A stretch of DNA of 64,000 nucleotides from Halalkalicoccus sp. NIPERK01 (GTDB taxonomy: Archaea > Halobacteriota > Halobacteria > Halobacteriales > Halalkalicoccaceae), in contig NZ_JASVVV010000003.1 in the NCBI RefSeq assembly GCF_030287405.1, forward strand, positions 62,001 through 126,000, read 5' to 3'. A program made the position numbers and the translations under genes. Positions 50,736 through 59,103 of the stretch are shown here, in pieces. Below the pieces are notes generated by a model. That model saw only the letters and a program-made list of their open reading frames with translations. It ran no database searches and was not told the origin of the DNA. Position 1 is the first letter of the stretch, and the number at the start of each line of letters is the position of its first letter.

Positions 50736-51149
50736 TCAGAGAACGAGGACGGGCTTCTCGGAGAGACGGATCACGCGGTCGGTGACGCTTCCCAACAGCG
50801 CCTCCCGGAGCCGGCCGCGATCGCGCTTTCGCACGACGATCAGGTCGACGTCGCGGGCGTCGGCGTACGCGACGATCTTCTCGTGTGGGACGCCCTGAAC
50901 GACCTCCGTTTCGACCGGGATCGAGCGCTCGCGTGCGTGCTCGGCGAACCGCTCGACGGCGTCGGTCGCCTCCCGCTCGAGGGTGTCGACGACCTCGCCG
51001 CCGAGGTTCGTCACGCTGTCGCGGCCCGTGTCGGCCACCGAGAGGACCGCCACCGTCGCCCCGGTCCGTTTCGCGAGGTCGTAGACGGGCCCGTAGCGTT
51101 CGTCCGGCGATGCGTCCTCGGCGACGGGAAGCAGGATGCGCTCGTACAT
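50736..51149 (-). CDS. universal stress protein (UspA family)
   Basis: A 137-residue protein, MYERILLPVAEDASPDERYGPVYDLAKRTGATVAVLSVAD, ending RLREALLGSVTDRVIRLSEKPVLVL, the UspA fold end. The ATP-binding GxxGx9GS is degenerate (RKRDRGRLREALLGS), so nucleotide binding is uncertain. It faces the CNNM gene tail-to-tail. Confidence 0.9.
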   Translation of the reverse strand: MYERILLPVAEDASPDERYGPVYDLAKRTGATVAVLSVADTGRDSVTNLGGEVVDTLEREATDAVERFAEHARERSIPVETEVVQGVPHEKIVAYADARDVDLIVVRKRDRGRLREALLGSVTDRVIRLSEKPVLVL

Positions 51150-51346
51150 CGTCCGCCAGTAGCGTCCGGCTACCTATATGTCCGGTCCCGCCGCGCCCGG
51201 TGAACGCCGAGTACGGTCGTCCGCCCGTCGGTTACGACGGGGGGCCGTCGGATCGCTCACGCCACCCTACCCTCGCTATGGAGGCCATTACAATCGGGCT
51301 ACGGCTCGGACGACCCCCACGCTGGATTCCAGTGCCGGAGCTATCG

Positions 51347-52099
51347 ATGTACGACACCCCAGACCGCCCACCGGCGGCCGACGCCCGAGAATCGCATCCG
51401 ACGAACTCGACCTCGACGCCCCTCTCGCGTCGGAACGCCCTCCGGTCCGTCGGCGTCGCTGCCGGGCTCCTCGCGGCCGTCGGGACGACACGGCCGGCCA
51501 CGGCCGAGGACGATTCGGCAGACGCCTGTGACGACCCCGACGAGCCCACCGACCCCGACGAACTGTACGTCCACCTCCTCGCCAGACAGCGCGAGCTACG
51601 CGCCTCGAACGGCGCGAACCTCGACGAGGACGGCGTCCGAACCGTCCTCGAGGAGCGCGCCGCCGACTTCGAGGGGCGCCTGCTCTTCTTCGCCGCGAGC
51701 GATTTCGGCCAGCCGCGCGTGTTCCTCCCGGCGGACCTCTCGGATCCGGACGCCGTCCTCCAGTCGGTGCTCGACCGGATCCACGCGGAGAAGTGGAGCC
51801 CGGAGCACGACGGCCTCCGGGACGTCCGCCGGCAGGTGTTCGAGGAGGTCGCGGGGATCCACCAGGGGCTTCCCGCGCTCTATCACGGTTCCGGGGAGGC
51901 GGAGTACGACCTCGCGGGCCCGTGGGACGGGGTCTACAACTTCGTGACGATCCGACAGGTCGTCGGCCTCGTCGACTGGGTGACCAACGCCGACGAGGAG
52001 TGGGTCGAGGGCCGACGGCTCACCTACGACTCCCCGGAGTCGGCCGACTCGATCGACCCCGATCGGTTCGGCCCGTCGACTCATCCGGGGCTGCGGTGA
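51347..52099 (+). CDS. Tat-exported protein of unknown function
   Basis: A 250-residue protein. The N-terminus has a twin-Arg-like signal (LSRRNALRSVGVAAGLLAAVGTTRPATAE). The mature part is acidic and helical with no motif I recognise (ELYVHLLARQRELRASNG; WTHA-less core DGVYNFVTIRQVVGLVDWVTNADEEW). The ATG at 51347 gives a signal of sensible length; one more in-frame ATG lies upstream. Function unknown. Confidence 0.6.
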   Translation: MYDTPDRPPAADARESHPTNSTSTPLSRRNALRSVGVAAGLLAAVGTTRPATAEDDSADACDDPDEPTDPDELYVHLLARQRELRASNGANLDEDGVRTVLEERAADFEGRLLFFAASDFGQPRVFLPADLSDPDAVLQSVLDRIHAEKWSPEHDGLRDVRRQVFEEVAGIHQGLPALYHGSGEAEYDLAGPWDGVYNFVTIRQVVGLVDWVTNADEEWVEGRRLTYDSPESADSIDPDRFGPSTHPGLR

Positions 52100-52177
52100 C
52101 CCCCGGTCGCGCTCCGCGCCGTGATCCCGACCCCGCCGAAGGCGCGTCGGCGACACGGGATCTGGACGGCGCTCGCT

Positions 52178-52861
52178 CTACACGCCCAGTTCGTCCGCCA
52201 GCTCGTAGAACGTCCCGATCGTGAGGTCGGGTTCGCCGCCGAACGGCTCCCAGGGGGTGCCCTTCCGGTCGACCCACACCCCCTGCATCCCCGCGTGGCG
52301 GGCGCCCAGCACGTCGAACCAGCCCGCGGTGACGTGCGCGATTTCGTCGATCGGCGTCCCCGTCCGGGCGGCGGCGTGCCGATACAGGTCGGCGGCCGGT
52401 TTGAACGTCCGGATCTCGTCGGCGCTGATCGTATCCTCCAGTATGTCTCCGATATCCGCGTGTTCGACCATCGACTCGAGCATCTCGGGGTCGCCGTTCG
52501 AGACGACGTAACAGTGGTAGCCCCCCTCGCGGAGGCGTTCGATGCCGTCGCGGACGTCGTCGAAGACATCGAGTTCGTGATAGACCGCGAGGATCTCGTC
52601 GCGTTCCGACTCGGAGACGTCCGCGTCGTGGACGTCGAGGGCGTACTGGAGCGCGTCGCGGTTCATCTCGTAGAACGGCTGGTAGGCGTCGATCTGGTTC
52701 GCGACGAACGTGTACTCGAGCGAGCGCGCCCGCCAGAGCTTCGAGACCGGTTCGGGGTCCGCGACGCGCTCGGCGAGCGCAGTCTCGGCCGCATCCACGT
52801 CGACGAGCGTGCTGTACGAGTCGAACGTGACCGTCGTGACCGTGCTTGCGTCGAACGTCAT
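52178..52861 (-). CDS. HAD-superfamily 2-haloacid dehalogenase-like hydrolase
   Basis: A 227-residue HAD hydrolase, MTFDASTVTTVTFDSYSTLVDVD, with the nucleophile Asp in TFDSYSTL. It then has YVVSNGDPEML (motif II Ser/Asn), FKPAADLYRHAA (motif III Lys) and HVTAGWFDVLGARHAGMQGVWVDRKG (motif IV). This matches L-2-haloacid dehalogenases. Substrate is unknown. Confidence 0.88.
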   Translation of the reverse strand: MTFDASTVTTVTFDSYSTLVDVDAAETALAERVADPEPVSKLWRARSLEYTFVANQIDAYQPFYEMNRDALQYALDVHDADVSESERDEILAVYHELDVFDDVRDGIERLREGGYHCYVVSNGDPEMLESMVEHADIGDILEDTISADEIRTFKPAADLYRHAAARTGTPIDEIAHVTAGWFDVLGARHAGMQGVWVDRKGTPWEPFGGEPDLTIGTFYELADELGV

Positions 52862-52983
52862 GGACGGGCGGTTGGCCGCCGGCGACGATAACTCCCCGGG
52901 CCGTCCGAGGGCGGCTCCCGAGTCCGGACCGTCCACCGTCACCACACCGTTTTGTCCCTCGCCGTCGTCGGTCCGCCCGAACC

Positions 52984-53898
52984 ATGTCCACGGACGAGTT
53001 CGACCTGACCGTCCCCGAGTTGACCGCCGACGACCTCCTCGTCCTCGAGGATCCCCGGTTCGGCCCCGAGAGCGTCGCCGTCGTGACCGGGGCCGCCTCG
53101 GGGATCGGACGGGCCACCGCCGTCGCGCTGGCCGCCAACGGTCTCACGGTCGTCGGCGGCGACGTCGACGAGAAGGGGTTGGACGAGACCGCCGCCCTCG
53201 CGGCGGACGTGGGGGCCGACGGCGAGGTCGTCCCCGTCCCGACCGACCTCACCGACGACGCCGACGTCGAGTCGATGGTCGAGGCGGCCGCCGCCGAGGG
53301 CGAGTTGCGCTACGTCGCCAACATCGCGGGGATACAACACATCGCCTCGATCCCCGACTTCCCCGTCGAGACGTACGACCTCCTCCTGGACGTCATGCTG
53401 CGCGCGCCGTTTCTCGTCGCGAAACACGCGATGGCGCACATCCGCGAGACGAGCGACAGCGCCGAGCAAAGCTCGGCTGGCGGCCGGAAGTCATCGACTT
53501 CCGGCGATGGCGTCGGCGCGATCGCCAATATGTCCTCGGTCCACGGCCACTACGCCACCACGGACAAGGTCGCCTACATCACCGCGAAACACGGTCTCAA
53601 CGGGCTCACACGGTCGATCGCCGCCGAGGGCGAGGGCTCCCTGAGGGGCTTTTCGGTCAGCGTCGGCTACGTGCTGACGCCGCTGATGGTCGATCAGATC
53701 GAGGACACCGCCCGCGAGCGCGGGATCACCGAACGGGAGGTCGTCGAGGACGTGATGCTCGGGCAGGCTCGAACGAAGGAGATGATGACGCCCGCCGAGG
53801 TGGCGAACCTCTTCGTGTTCGGCTTCTCCTCGCACGCCAGTCACCTCAACGGCGGGGACCTGCTGTTCGACGGCGGGTTCACCACGACCTACGAGTGA
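52984..53898 (+). CDS. short-chain dehydrogenase/reductase, 3-hydroxybutyrate-dehydrogenase-like
   Basis: A 304-residue SDR. It has the cofactor motif TGAASGIGRA, the acidic residue in GGDVDEKGLDE favouring NAD, NIAGIQHIASI, the catalytic Ser in NMSSVHGHYATTDKVAYITAKHG with the YxxxK motif, and a GGFTTTYE end. It is similar to 3-hydroxybutyrate dehydrogenases and is followed at a short distance by a thiolase, hinting at acyl-CoA or hydroxybutyrate chemistry. Between the helix before the active Ser and the NMSS motif, a Ser/Gly-rich insert (SAEQSSAGGRKSSTSGDG) is coded by a tandem hairpin pair. Confidence 0.85.
   Translation: MSTDEFDLTVPELTADDLLVLEDPRFGPESVAVVTGAASGIGRATAVALAANGLTVVGGDVDEKGLDETAALAADVGADGEVVPVPTDLTDDADVESMVEAAAAEGELRYVANIAGIQHIASIPDFPVETYDLLLDVMLRAPFLVAKHAMAHIRETSDSAEQSSAGGRKSSTSGDGVGAIANMSSVHGHYATTDKVAYITAKHGLNGLTRSIAAEGEGSLRGFSVSVGYVLTPLMVDQIEDTARERGITEREVVEDVMLGQARTKEMMTPAEVANLFVFGFSSHASHLNGGDLLFDGGFTTTYE
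53461..53505. repeat. tandem hairpin pair inside the SDR gene
   Basis: Hairpin 1 is GCCGAGC-AAA-GCTCGGC at 53461-53477. Hairpin 2 is GCCGGAAGTC-ATC-GACTTCCGGC at 53483-53505. The spacer is 5 nt. The 10-bp arms of the second are the longest of the family in this window. Confidence 0.9.
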
Positions 53899-53990
53899 TA
53901 CCGTCGGCTGTACGTACCCACCGCCGGGAACGGCCGGATCGTCGGACTCTCCCGTAACGGGTCACGGCCGACGGTACGAGGCGACCCCGT

Positions 53991-54527
53991 CTACGGGCGC
54001 CCGACGGTGCCGGGCCGACGGCGTCTCTCGGCTGCCTCGGACGGCTCCTCGGGGGTCAGGTCGCTCAGCGCCGTCCGGTGGGAGAGCGTCTCGATCCCGT
54101 CCATGACCGTGTAGGTGCGCTCGCCGTCCGAACACGGGAACACCGCCCGCACGGGGTCCTCGTCGGCCCCCTCGTCGACGGCGTACAGCACCAGACAGAT
54201 CAGCGGGAAGCTGATCACCTCCTCGGGCTGGTCGTCGACGATCGACTCGCGCCGGCGGCGGGCGAACCCGGGCGCGAGCGTGCAGCCACGTCCCTCGGCC
54301 CACGACTCGATGGCCGTGTAGCGTTCGTGGGCCGCCGTCCGCACCTCGGGGTCGGCCCGCATCTCCCGGCCCCACACCTCGACGTCGACGGCCTCCAGTA
54401 GCTCGGTGTCGAGAAAGTCCTCGACCTGGTCGATTATCGTTCGCTGACGCTCGCTCACCCCGTGGGGTGCCAACGAGCGCAGGACCACCTCCGCTCGATA
54501 CGTCTCAGGCTCGGTTCGGGCGTTCAT
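53991..54527 (-). CDS. haloarchaeal protein of unknown function
   Basis: A 178-residue soluble protein, MNARTEPETYRAEVVLRSLAPHGVSERQRTIIDQVEDFLD. It has GREMRADPEVRTAAHERYTAIESWAEGRGCTLAPGF and the C-terminal DGERTYTVMDGIETL, with no catalytic motif I can name. The start at 54527 is preferred over a longer frame because it gives the more likely haloarchaeal N-terminus. It may be a small metabolic regulator, which is a guess. Confidence 0.5.
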   Translation of the reverse strand: MNARTEPETYRAEVVLRSLAPHGVSERQRTIIDQVEDFLDTELLEAVDVEVWGREMRADPEVRTAAHERYTAIESWAEGRGCTLAPGFARRRRESIVDDQPEEVISFPLICLVLYAVDEGADEDPVRAVFPCSDGERTYTVMDGIETLSHRTALSDLTPEEPSEAAERRRRPGTVGRP

Positions 54528-54749
54528 TGGCAGTTGCGTCTCCAGCCTATCGGATAAAGTTAATTGAGACAACAAGACAGGTCAGTCACCACCGAGTGTC
54601 ACTACCGTGTCATCAACTCGACGAACGACGAGCCGCCGTCGAGACGCCACCCGTAGCGCCTCCGGGCGTCGATCGACCTACCGGCGATCGAACGGGAGAG
54701 CGAGCGATCCGGTAGGGGGAGCTATGACGGCGGGGCGCGAAGTCATGGT

Positions 54750-55889
54750 ATGGTCTACCTCGTGGACGCGGTACGGACCCCACACGGCGCGTTGCTCGGC
54801 GGCCTCTCCGAGGTCGGGGCGGTCGAACTCGGTGCCGCGGCGCTCGACGGACTGCGGGCGCGGACGGACCTCGACCCCGCGGGGATCGACTGGGTCGGAC
54901 TCGGCGAGGCGATCCAGGCCGGCGTCGGACAGGTCCCGGCGCGGCAGGCGGTCCTCGAAGCCGGGTTCGACGCCGGCACGGAGGCGACGACGGTCAACGA
55001 GGCCTCCGGGTCGGGGCTCCGGGCGATCGCGCTCGCGGTCGACCGTATCGAGAGCGGCCGGGCGAGCGTCGCCGTTGCCGGGGGGATGGAGTCGATGTCG
55101 AACGCGCCGCACGTGAGCCGCGAGCACCGCCGCGGGAAACGGCTGGGCGACAGCCGCCTCGTCGACACGCTGGTCTACGACGCGCTGTGGGACGTCACCC
55201 GCGACGCGCACATGGGCGAACTGACCGAGGCGCTCGCCGAGCGGTTCGACGTCTCGCGCGAGGCACAGGACGCCTACGCTGCCGAGAGCAACCGCCGGGC
55301 CGCGGCGGCGATCGACGGGGGCCGGTTCGACGCGGAACTCGTCGCCGTCGAGGGGGTCACGGAGGACGAGGGGCCGCGCCCCGACTCGACTGTCGAGTCG
55401 CTGGGTGAGCTTCCGCCGGCGTTCGCCGAGGACGGGACGATCACCGCCGGCAACGCCTCCAGTCTGAGCGACGGCGCCGGCTGTGCGTTGTTGGTGGGCG
55501 ACGGCGTCGAGGGGTTCGACGACCCCCTCGCGGAGGTCGTCGACTACGCCCTCGCGTACCGGGACCCCGAGTGGTTCGGGATCGCGGTGGGCAACGCCGT
55601 CGAGGCGCTGCTCGACCGGAACGGCCTCGCCGTCGACGACGTCGACAGCTACGAGTTGAACGAGGCGTTCGCCGCCCAGATGGTCCACGTCCGCGAGCGT
55701 CTCGGAATCCCGCCCGAGATCCAGAACCCCGACGGCGGCGCGGTCGCGCTCGGCCACCCCATCGGGGCAAGCGGCGGGATCCTCACGACGACGCTCGCCC
55801 ATCGAATGGACCGAGAGGATCACACGCGCGGCGTCGTCGGCATGAGCATCGGCGGCGGCGGGGGTATCGCGATGCTGCTAGAGCGATAG
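54750..55889 (+). CDS. thiolase homologue with both catalytic cysteines replaced by serine
   Basis: A 379-residue thiolase fold, MVYLVDAVRTPHGALLGGL. The usual nucleophile region N-x-x-C-x-S-G-L reads NEASGSGL, putting Ser86 in the place of Cys. The C-terminal CxGxGxG reads SIGGGGG, placing Ser366 in the place of the second Cys. NEAFA and the catalytic His336 in ALGHPIGASGG are kept. I recall that some haloarchaeal beta-ketothiolases use a serine at the first position. The double Ser makes this gene either such an enzyme or one with altered chemistry. Compare the normal thiolase at 34675. Confidence 0.9.
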   Translation: MVYLVDAVRTPHGALLGGLSEVGAVELGAAALDGLRARTDLDPAGIDWVGLGEAIQAGVGQVPARQAVLEAGFDAGTEATTVNEASGSGLRAIALAVDRIESGRASVAVAGGMESMSNAPHVSREHRRGKRLGDSRLVDTLVYDALWDVTRDAHMGELTEALAERFDVSREAQDAYAAESNRRAAAAIDGGRFDAELVAVEGVTEDEGPRPDSTVESLGELPPAFAEDGTITAGNASSLSDGAGCALLVGDGVEGFDDPLAEVVDYALAYRDPEWFGIAVGNAVEALLDRNGLAVDDVDSYELNEAFAAQMVHVRERLGIPPEIQNPDGGAVALGHPIGASGGILTTTLAHRMDREDHTRGVVGMSIGGGGGIAMLLER

Positions 55890-55959
55890 CCCCGCTCGGC
55901 TCCGTCGGGGGCGACCGGCGACGGAAACGTTTTTGTCGTGATTCGATGGATCGATATCC

Positions 55960-56334
55960 ATGCTACGGACGGGAGATGGGCGGGACGTACCCGATCCCGA
56001 CGCCGTCTTTCGGGCGCTGGACGACCGGACGTGTCGGGAGATCATCACGGAACTCGGCGAGCCGCGGACGGTCACGGAGATCGCGGAGCGCTGTGACATC
56101 CCCCTCTCGACGACGTATCGGAAGGTAGAGCGCCTCGACGAGGCCTCGCTCGTGACGCAGCAGACCGAGATCCGTCGGGGCGGCCACCACCGCGCGCTCT
56201 ATCGCGCGGACTTCGTCACGGTCAGGGCGTTCGTCTCCCCGGAGCGCTCGCTCGACGTGGCGATCGACCGCCCGGTCTCCGAGCCCCAGGAGGGGCTCGT
56301 CAGCCTCTGGTCGGAGCTGCGGAGGGAGACGTGA
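55960..56334 (+). CDS. winged-helix (ArsR-like) regulator
   Basis: A 124-residue winged helix: DDRTCREIITELGEPRTVTEIAERCDIPLSTTYRKVERLDEASLV. It has a short C-terminal part (RGGHHRALYRADFVTVRAFV). The stop overlaps the next small membrane gene (GTGA), so the two are expressed together; pairs of this kind are common in haloarchaea. Confidence 0.85.
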   Translation: MLRTGDGRDVPDPDAVFRALDDRTCREIITELGEPRTVTEIAERCDIPLSTTYRKVERLDEASLVTQQTEIRRGGHHRALYRADFVTVRAFVSPERSLDVAIDRPVSEPQEGLVSLWSELRRET

Positions 56335-56609
56335 GCGTCCTCGCCGCGACGCTCGTCGCCGCGTTGAAGACGCTCACGCTGGTCTTCGGCGGGCTGATCA
56401 CCTACTTCGCGTACAGCGCGTACCGACGGACGCGGATCCCGGCGCTGCGCGCGCTCACGTTCGGGTTCGGGGCCGTGACGCTCGGGGCGTTTCTCGCCGG
56501 GGCGGCCCACCAGGCGTTCGGGCTCGACACCGACATCGTGCTGGTCATCGAGAGCGTGCTGACGGCGATCGGCTTCGGGATCATCCTCTACTCGCTGTAC
56601 ACCACCTGA
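56331..56609 (+). CDS. DUF7521-like small membrane protein, 92 residues
   Basis: Three hydrophobic helices (AALKTLTLVFGGLITYFAYSAY; ALTFGFGAVTLGAFLAGAAHQ; IVLVIESVLTAIGFGIILYSLY). It starts at a GTG overlapping the regulator's stop. It resembles the haloarchaeal DUF7521 proteins that sit beside winged-helix regulators; family named from memory. Function unknown. Confidence 0.65.
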   Translation: MSVLAATLVAALKTLTLVFGGLITYFAYSAYRRTRIPALRALTFGFGAVTLGAFLAGAAHQAFGLDTDIVLVIESVLTAIGFGIILYSLYTT

Positions 56610-56642
56610 CGGATCGGCGGGATCGAGCGGAAAAACAGGCGA

Positions 56643-56999
56643 TCAGCGTTCTTCGAGTTTCGCCCGGCGCGTCTCGAACTCCTCGTCGTCGATCTCGCCG
56701 CGGGCGTACCGGTCGCGGAGGTGTGCGAGGGCGCCGTCGCCCTCGCTTGCGGTCCGGTCCCCGTCGACGAGCCAGTAGATCAGGGCCACCGGAATCGCGA
56801 CGAGCGCGACCATCCAGAGGAGGCCCACGATCCACATGAGCCCCCAGCCGAGTCCACCGCCCATGCCCCACACGTGGCCGTCCCACATCGACACGCCGCC
56901 AGCGTTCGTGCTCGCGGCGGCGAGCGTGGCGATCAGCAGAACGCCGAGCCCTCCCAGGAGTCGCCTCGTCCATCGTCCCGTTCCCGCGGTCGTCGTCAT
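56643..56999 (-). CDS. membrane protein with C-terminal SHOCT domain
   Basis: A 118-residue protein. The N-terminal signal or helix (RLLGGLGVLLIATLAAAS) is followed by a Gly/Trp/Met-rich stretch (WDGHVWGMGGGLGWGLMW) and a second helix. A C-terminal SHOCT domain (ALAHLRDRYARGEIDDEEFETRRAKLEER) follows. Probably oligomeric; function unknown. Confidence 0.75.
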   Translation of the reverse strand: MTTTAGTGRWTRRLLGGLGVLLIATLAAASTNAGGVSMWDGHVWGMGGGLGWGLMWIVGLLWMVALVAIPVALIYWLVDGDRTASEGDGALAHLRDRYARGEIDDEEFETRRAKLEER

Positions 57000-57057
57000 C
57001 GGTATGTCTCCGTTGGTTTCGGCGTTCGATCGTCGATACGTGACTCAGTCCCCGGGA

Positions 57058-57630
57058 TCAGCCGAGGACGTAGTCGAGCTTCGGGTACTTCTCGAGCAGG
57101 GGCGTCCCGTCGACCTCGTAGCGCTCGATGAGCGTGTCGAGCCCGAGGATCCGGCCGGCGCCGAAGGCCGCGACCGCCAGGAACACGAGCATGTACGCGA
57201 AGTCGCCGTTGATCAGGCCGTGGGCGACGTCCCAGTTGGCGAAGTAGAACGTCGCCATCATGAACGCGCCCCAGAAGGCCGCGAGGCGGACGAACGCGCC
57301 CACGAGGAGCGCGAGGCCGATCGCGACCTGCCCGAACGGGACGGCGACGTCGACGAACGCGAGCATCCAGCCCGTCTGGCCGATCCACGCGAACACGTCG
57401 ACGAGCGGGCCGCCGTTCGCGGGGACCGCCCCGAGCAGGAAGCCCTGCGCGCTGAACGGTTCGGGGCCGAGCAGTTTGCTCAGGCCCGCGTTCAGGAACG
57501 CGAGGCCCATCATGAGGCGGAGCGCGAGGACGAACCACGCGCTGAGGCTGTGGGCCTGGCCGCGGACGGTGATGCCGCCGATCTTGCTCTCGAAGACGTT
57601 CGGTTCCTGGATGGGGGTTGCAGTTGCCAT
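57058..57630 (-). CDS. DoxX-family membrane protein
   Basis: A 190-residue membrane protein with four helices, MATATPIQEPNVFESKIGGI. It has the DoxX markers RLMMGLAFLNAGLSKLLG, FVDVAVPFGQVAIGLALLVG and FWGAFMMATFYFANWDVAHG. DoxX-like proteins are tied to quinone and thiosulfate redox processes in some archaea. The ATG at 57630 is preferred over the upstream GTG at 57639. Its promoter (57640-57703) has strong palindromic signals. Confidence 0.85.
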   Translation of the reverse strand: MATATPIQEPNVFESKIGGITVRGQAHSLSAWFVLALRLMMGLAFLNAGLSKLLGPEPFSAQGFLLGAVPANGGPLVDVFAWIGQTGWMLAFVDVAVPFGQVAIGLALLVGAFVRLAAFWGAFMMATFYFANWDVAHGLINGDFAYMLVFLAVAAFGAGRILGLDTLIERYEVDGTPLLEKYPKLDYVLG

Positions 57631-57639
57631 TTCGTTCAC

Positions 57640-57703
57640 CTACGATCGTAGAGAGGTTGCCGAGGGGTATATAATAGGAAGCACGTTCTCGGAGGTTGAG
57701 AAC
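57640..57703 (-). promoter_or_regulatory. DoxX promoter with two palindromic sites
   Basis: CTACGATCGTAG (57640-57651) is a perfect 12-bp palindrome between TATA box and start. TATTATATACC (minus strand, 57666-57677) is a clear TATA box. GTTCTC-N7-GAGAAC (57685-57703) lies just upstream of it. Confidence 0.65.
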
Positions 57704-57749
57704 GCGCGCCGACGGCGGCTTGCAGGGGATGTCGGTCACGCGGTTTTAT

Positions 57750-57855
57750 ACTGTCGGTCATGGGAGCATGACCTGCGATGGCATGATTCGACGGAAAACA
57801 GCACGAGTCCCGCCTGTGCTGGCGACGGTCGATTCACGGCGGTATGACCGACAGT
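57750..57855 (+). promoter_or_regulatory. structured leader or operator region before the VIT1-type gene
   Basis: ACTGTCGGTCAT (57750-57761) is repeated in inverted orientation at 57844-57855. A hairpin GGTCATG-GGAG-CATGACC lies at 57756-57773. A TTTTATA element (57744-57750) precedes them. The start of the VIT1-like gene is 57884. The purpose is not known. Confidence 0.5.
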
Positions 57856-57883
57856 CTATCGGTCGCCGGGGCGAGGGGATCAC

Positions 57884-58432
57884 ATGATCGAGCGGCTACT
57901 GGGCGACGAGTTGGAGAACCCCGGCGGGTACATCGCGGAGGTCATCTACGGGGCGAACGACGGGATCGTCACGACGTTCGCGGTCGTCGCCGGCGTCGCG
58001 GGGGCCGCCCTCGACCCGGCGATCGTCCTCATTCTGGGGATCGCGAACCTCTTCGCCGACGGTTTCTCGATGGGGATGAGCAACTACCTCAGCCAGCGCT
58101 CCGCGCTGGACTACCGGACGGCCCAACTCGGCGAGGCGGCGCCCGTCGGTGGCGTCGTCGCCGACAAACCCCCCGTCTACACGGCGTTCGCGACGTTTCT
58201 GGCGTTCATCGTCGCCGGGTGGACGCCGCTGTTGCCCTACGCGCTCGCGCTCACGCCCGCGTTCACCTTCTCGATCGTGGCGACTGGCGGGGCCTTTTTC
58301 GCCGTCGGCGCGAGCCGGAGCCTGGTGACGAACCGCCGCTGGTACCTCGCCGGCGGGGAGATGTTCGTCGTCGGGATGCTCGCCGCGGCCGTCGCCTACA
58401 CCGTGGGCGCTCTCCTCGGCGGCCTCGCGTGA
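57884..58432 (+). CDS. VIT1/CCC1-type iron or manganese transporter
   Basis: A 182-residue membrane protein starting [38 protein letters not shown]. It has the family [11 protein letters not shown] motif and [20 protein letters not shown]. The four or five helices seen match VIT/CCC1 transporters that move Fe(II) or Mn(II) out of the cytosol. Metal ligands Asp and Glu are present in the first helices. Confidence 0.88.
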   Translation: MIERLLGDELENPGGYIAEVIYGANDGIVTTFAVVAGVAGAALDPAIVLILGIANLFADGFSMGMSNYLSQRSALDYRTAQLGEAAPVGGVVADKPPVYTAFATFLAFIVAGWTPLLPYALALTPAFTFSIVATGGAFFAVGASRSLVTNRRWYLAGGEMFVVGMLAAAVAYTVGALLGGLA

Positions 58433-58510
58433 GCGGCCGCCCTCGAGGTTCTCGACGCGCCGCGACCGCGGAAACGGGACGTACTTCCCCCGCCGGTCGA
58501 AACGGCGGAC

Positions 58511-59101
58511 ATGGACCGATTTCGGAACACGCGACAGCCCGACTGGGGGTGGTGGGGCGAACTCTGGCCGGAGCCCGAACGCCTGTTGTGCGACCTCGGC
58601 CTCGAGGCCGACCGGTCGCTCGCCGACGTCGGTTCCGGGGACGGCTACTTCACGCTCCCCGCCGCCGGGATCGTGGCGCCGGCCCCGGTCTACGCGATCG
58701 ACATCGACCCGGCGCTGCTGGAGGACCTGCGCGAGGCCGCCGCCGAGCGTGGCCTCTCGAACGTCACGCCCATCGAGGGGGACGCACGCGACCTGGAGGC
58801 GCTTCTGCCCGAACCGGTCGACGACCTCCTCGTCGCGAACACCTTCCACGGGATCGAGGACCCCGCGGAGTTCGTGAGACGGGCGTACCGATCGCTCGCG
58901 CCGGGGGGCCGCCTGATCGTCGTCAACTGGCACGACCGGCCGAAGGCAGAAACCACCGTCGCGGGCGCGCCCCGCGGGCCGCCCGAGGAGGTGCGCCTCC
59001 CGCCCGCGGAGACGCGACGGCGGGTCCGTGCCGCCCCGTTCGCGGCGGTCGACGAGGTCGACCTGCCCCCGTACCACTACGCGCTCGTCTGCGAGCGGTA
59101 G
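58511..59101 (+). CDS. class I SAM-dependent methyltransferase
   Basis: A 196-residue methyltransferase: MDRFRNTRQPDWGWWGELWPEPERLL. It has motif I ADVGSGDGYFT, motif II VYAIDIDPALL, the acidic motif IEGDARDLEAL and SLAPGGRLIVVNWHDRP. Substrate is unknown. Confidence 0.85.
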   Translation: MDRFRNTRQPDWGWWGELWPEPERLLCDLGLEADRSLADVGSGDGYFTLPAAGIVAPAPVYAIDIDPALLEDLREAAAERGLSNVTPIEGDARDLEALLPEPVDDLLVANTFHGIEDPAEFVRRAYRSLAPGGRLIVVNWHDRPKAETTVAGAPRGPPEEVRLPPAETRRRVRAAPFAAVDEVDLPPYHYALVCER

Positions 59102-59103
59102 TC

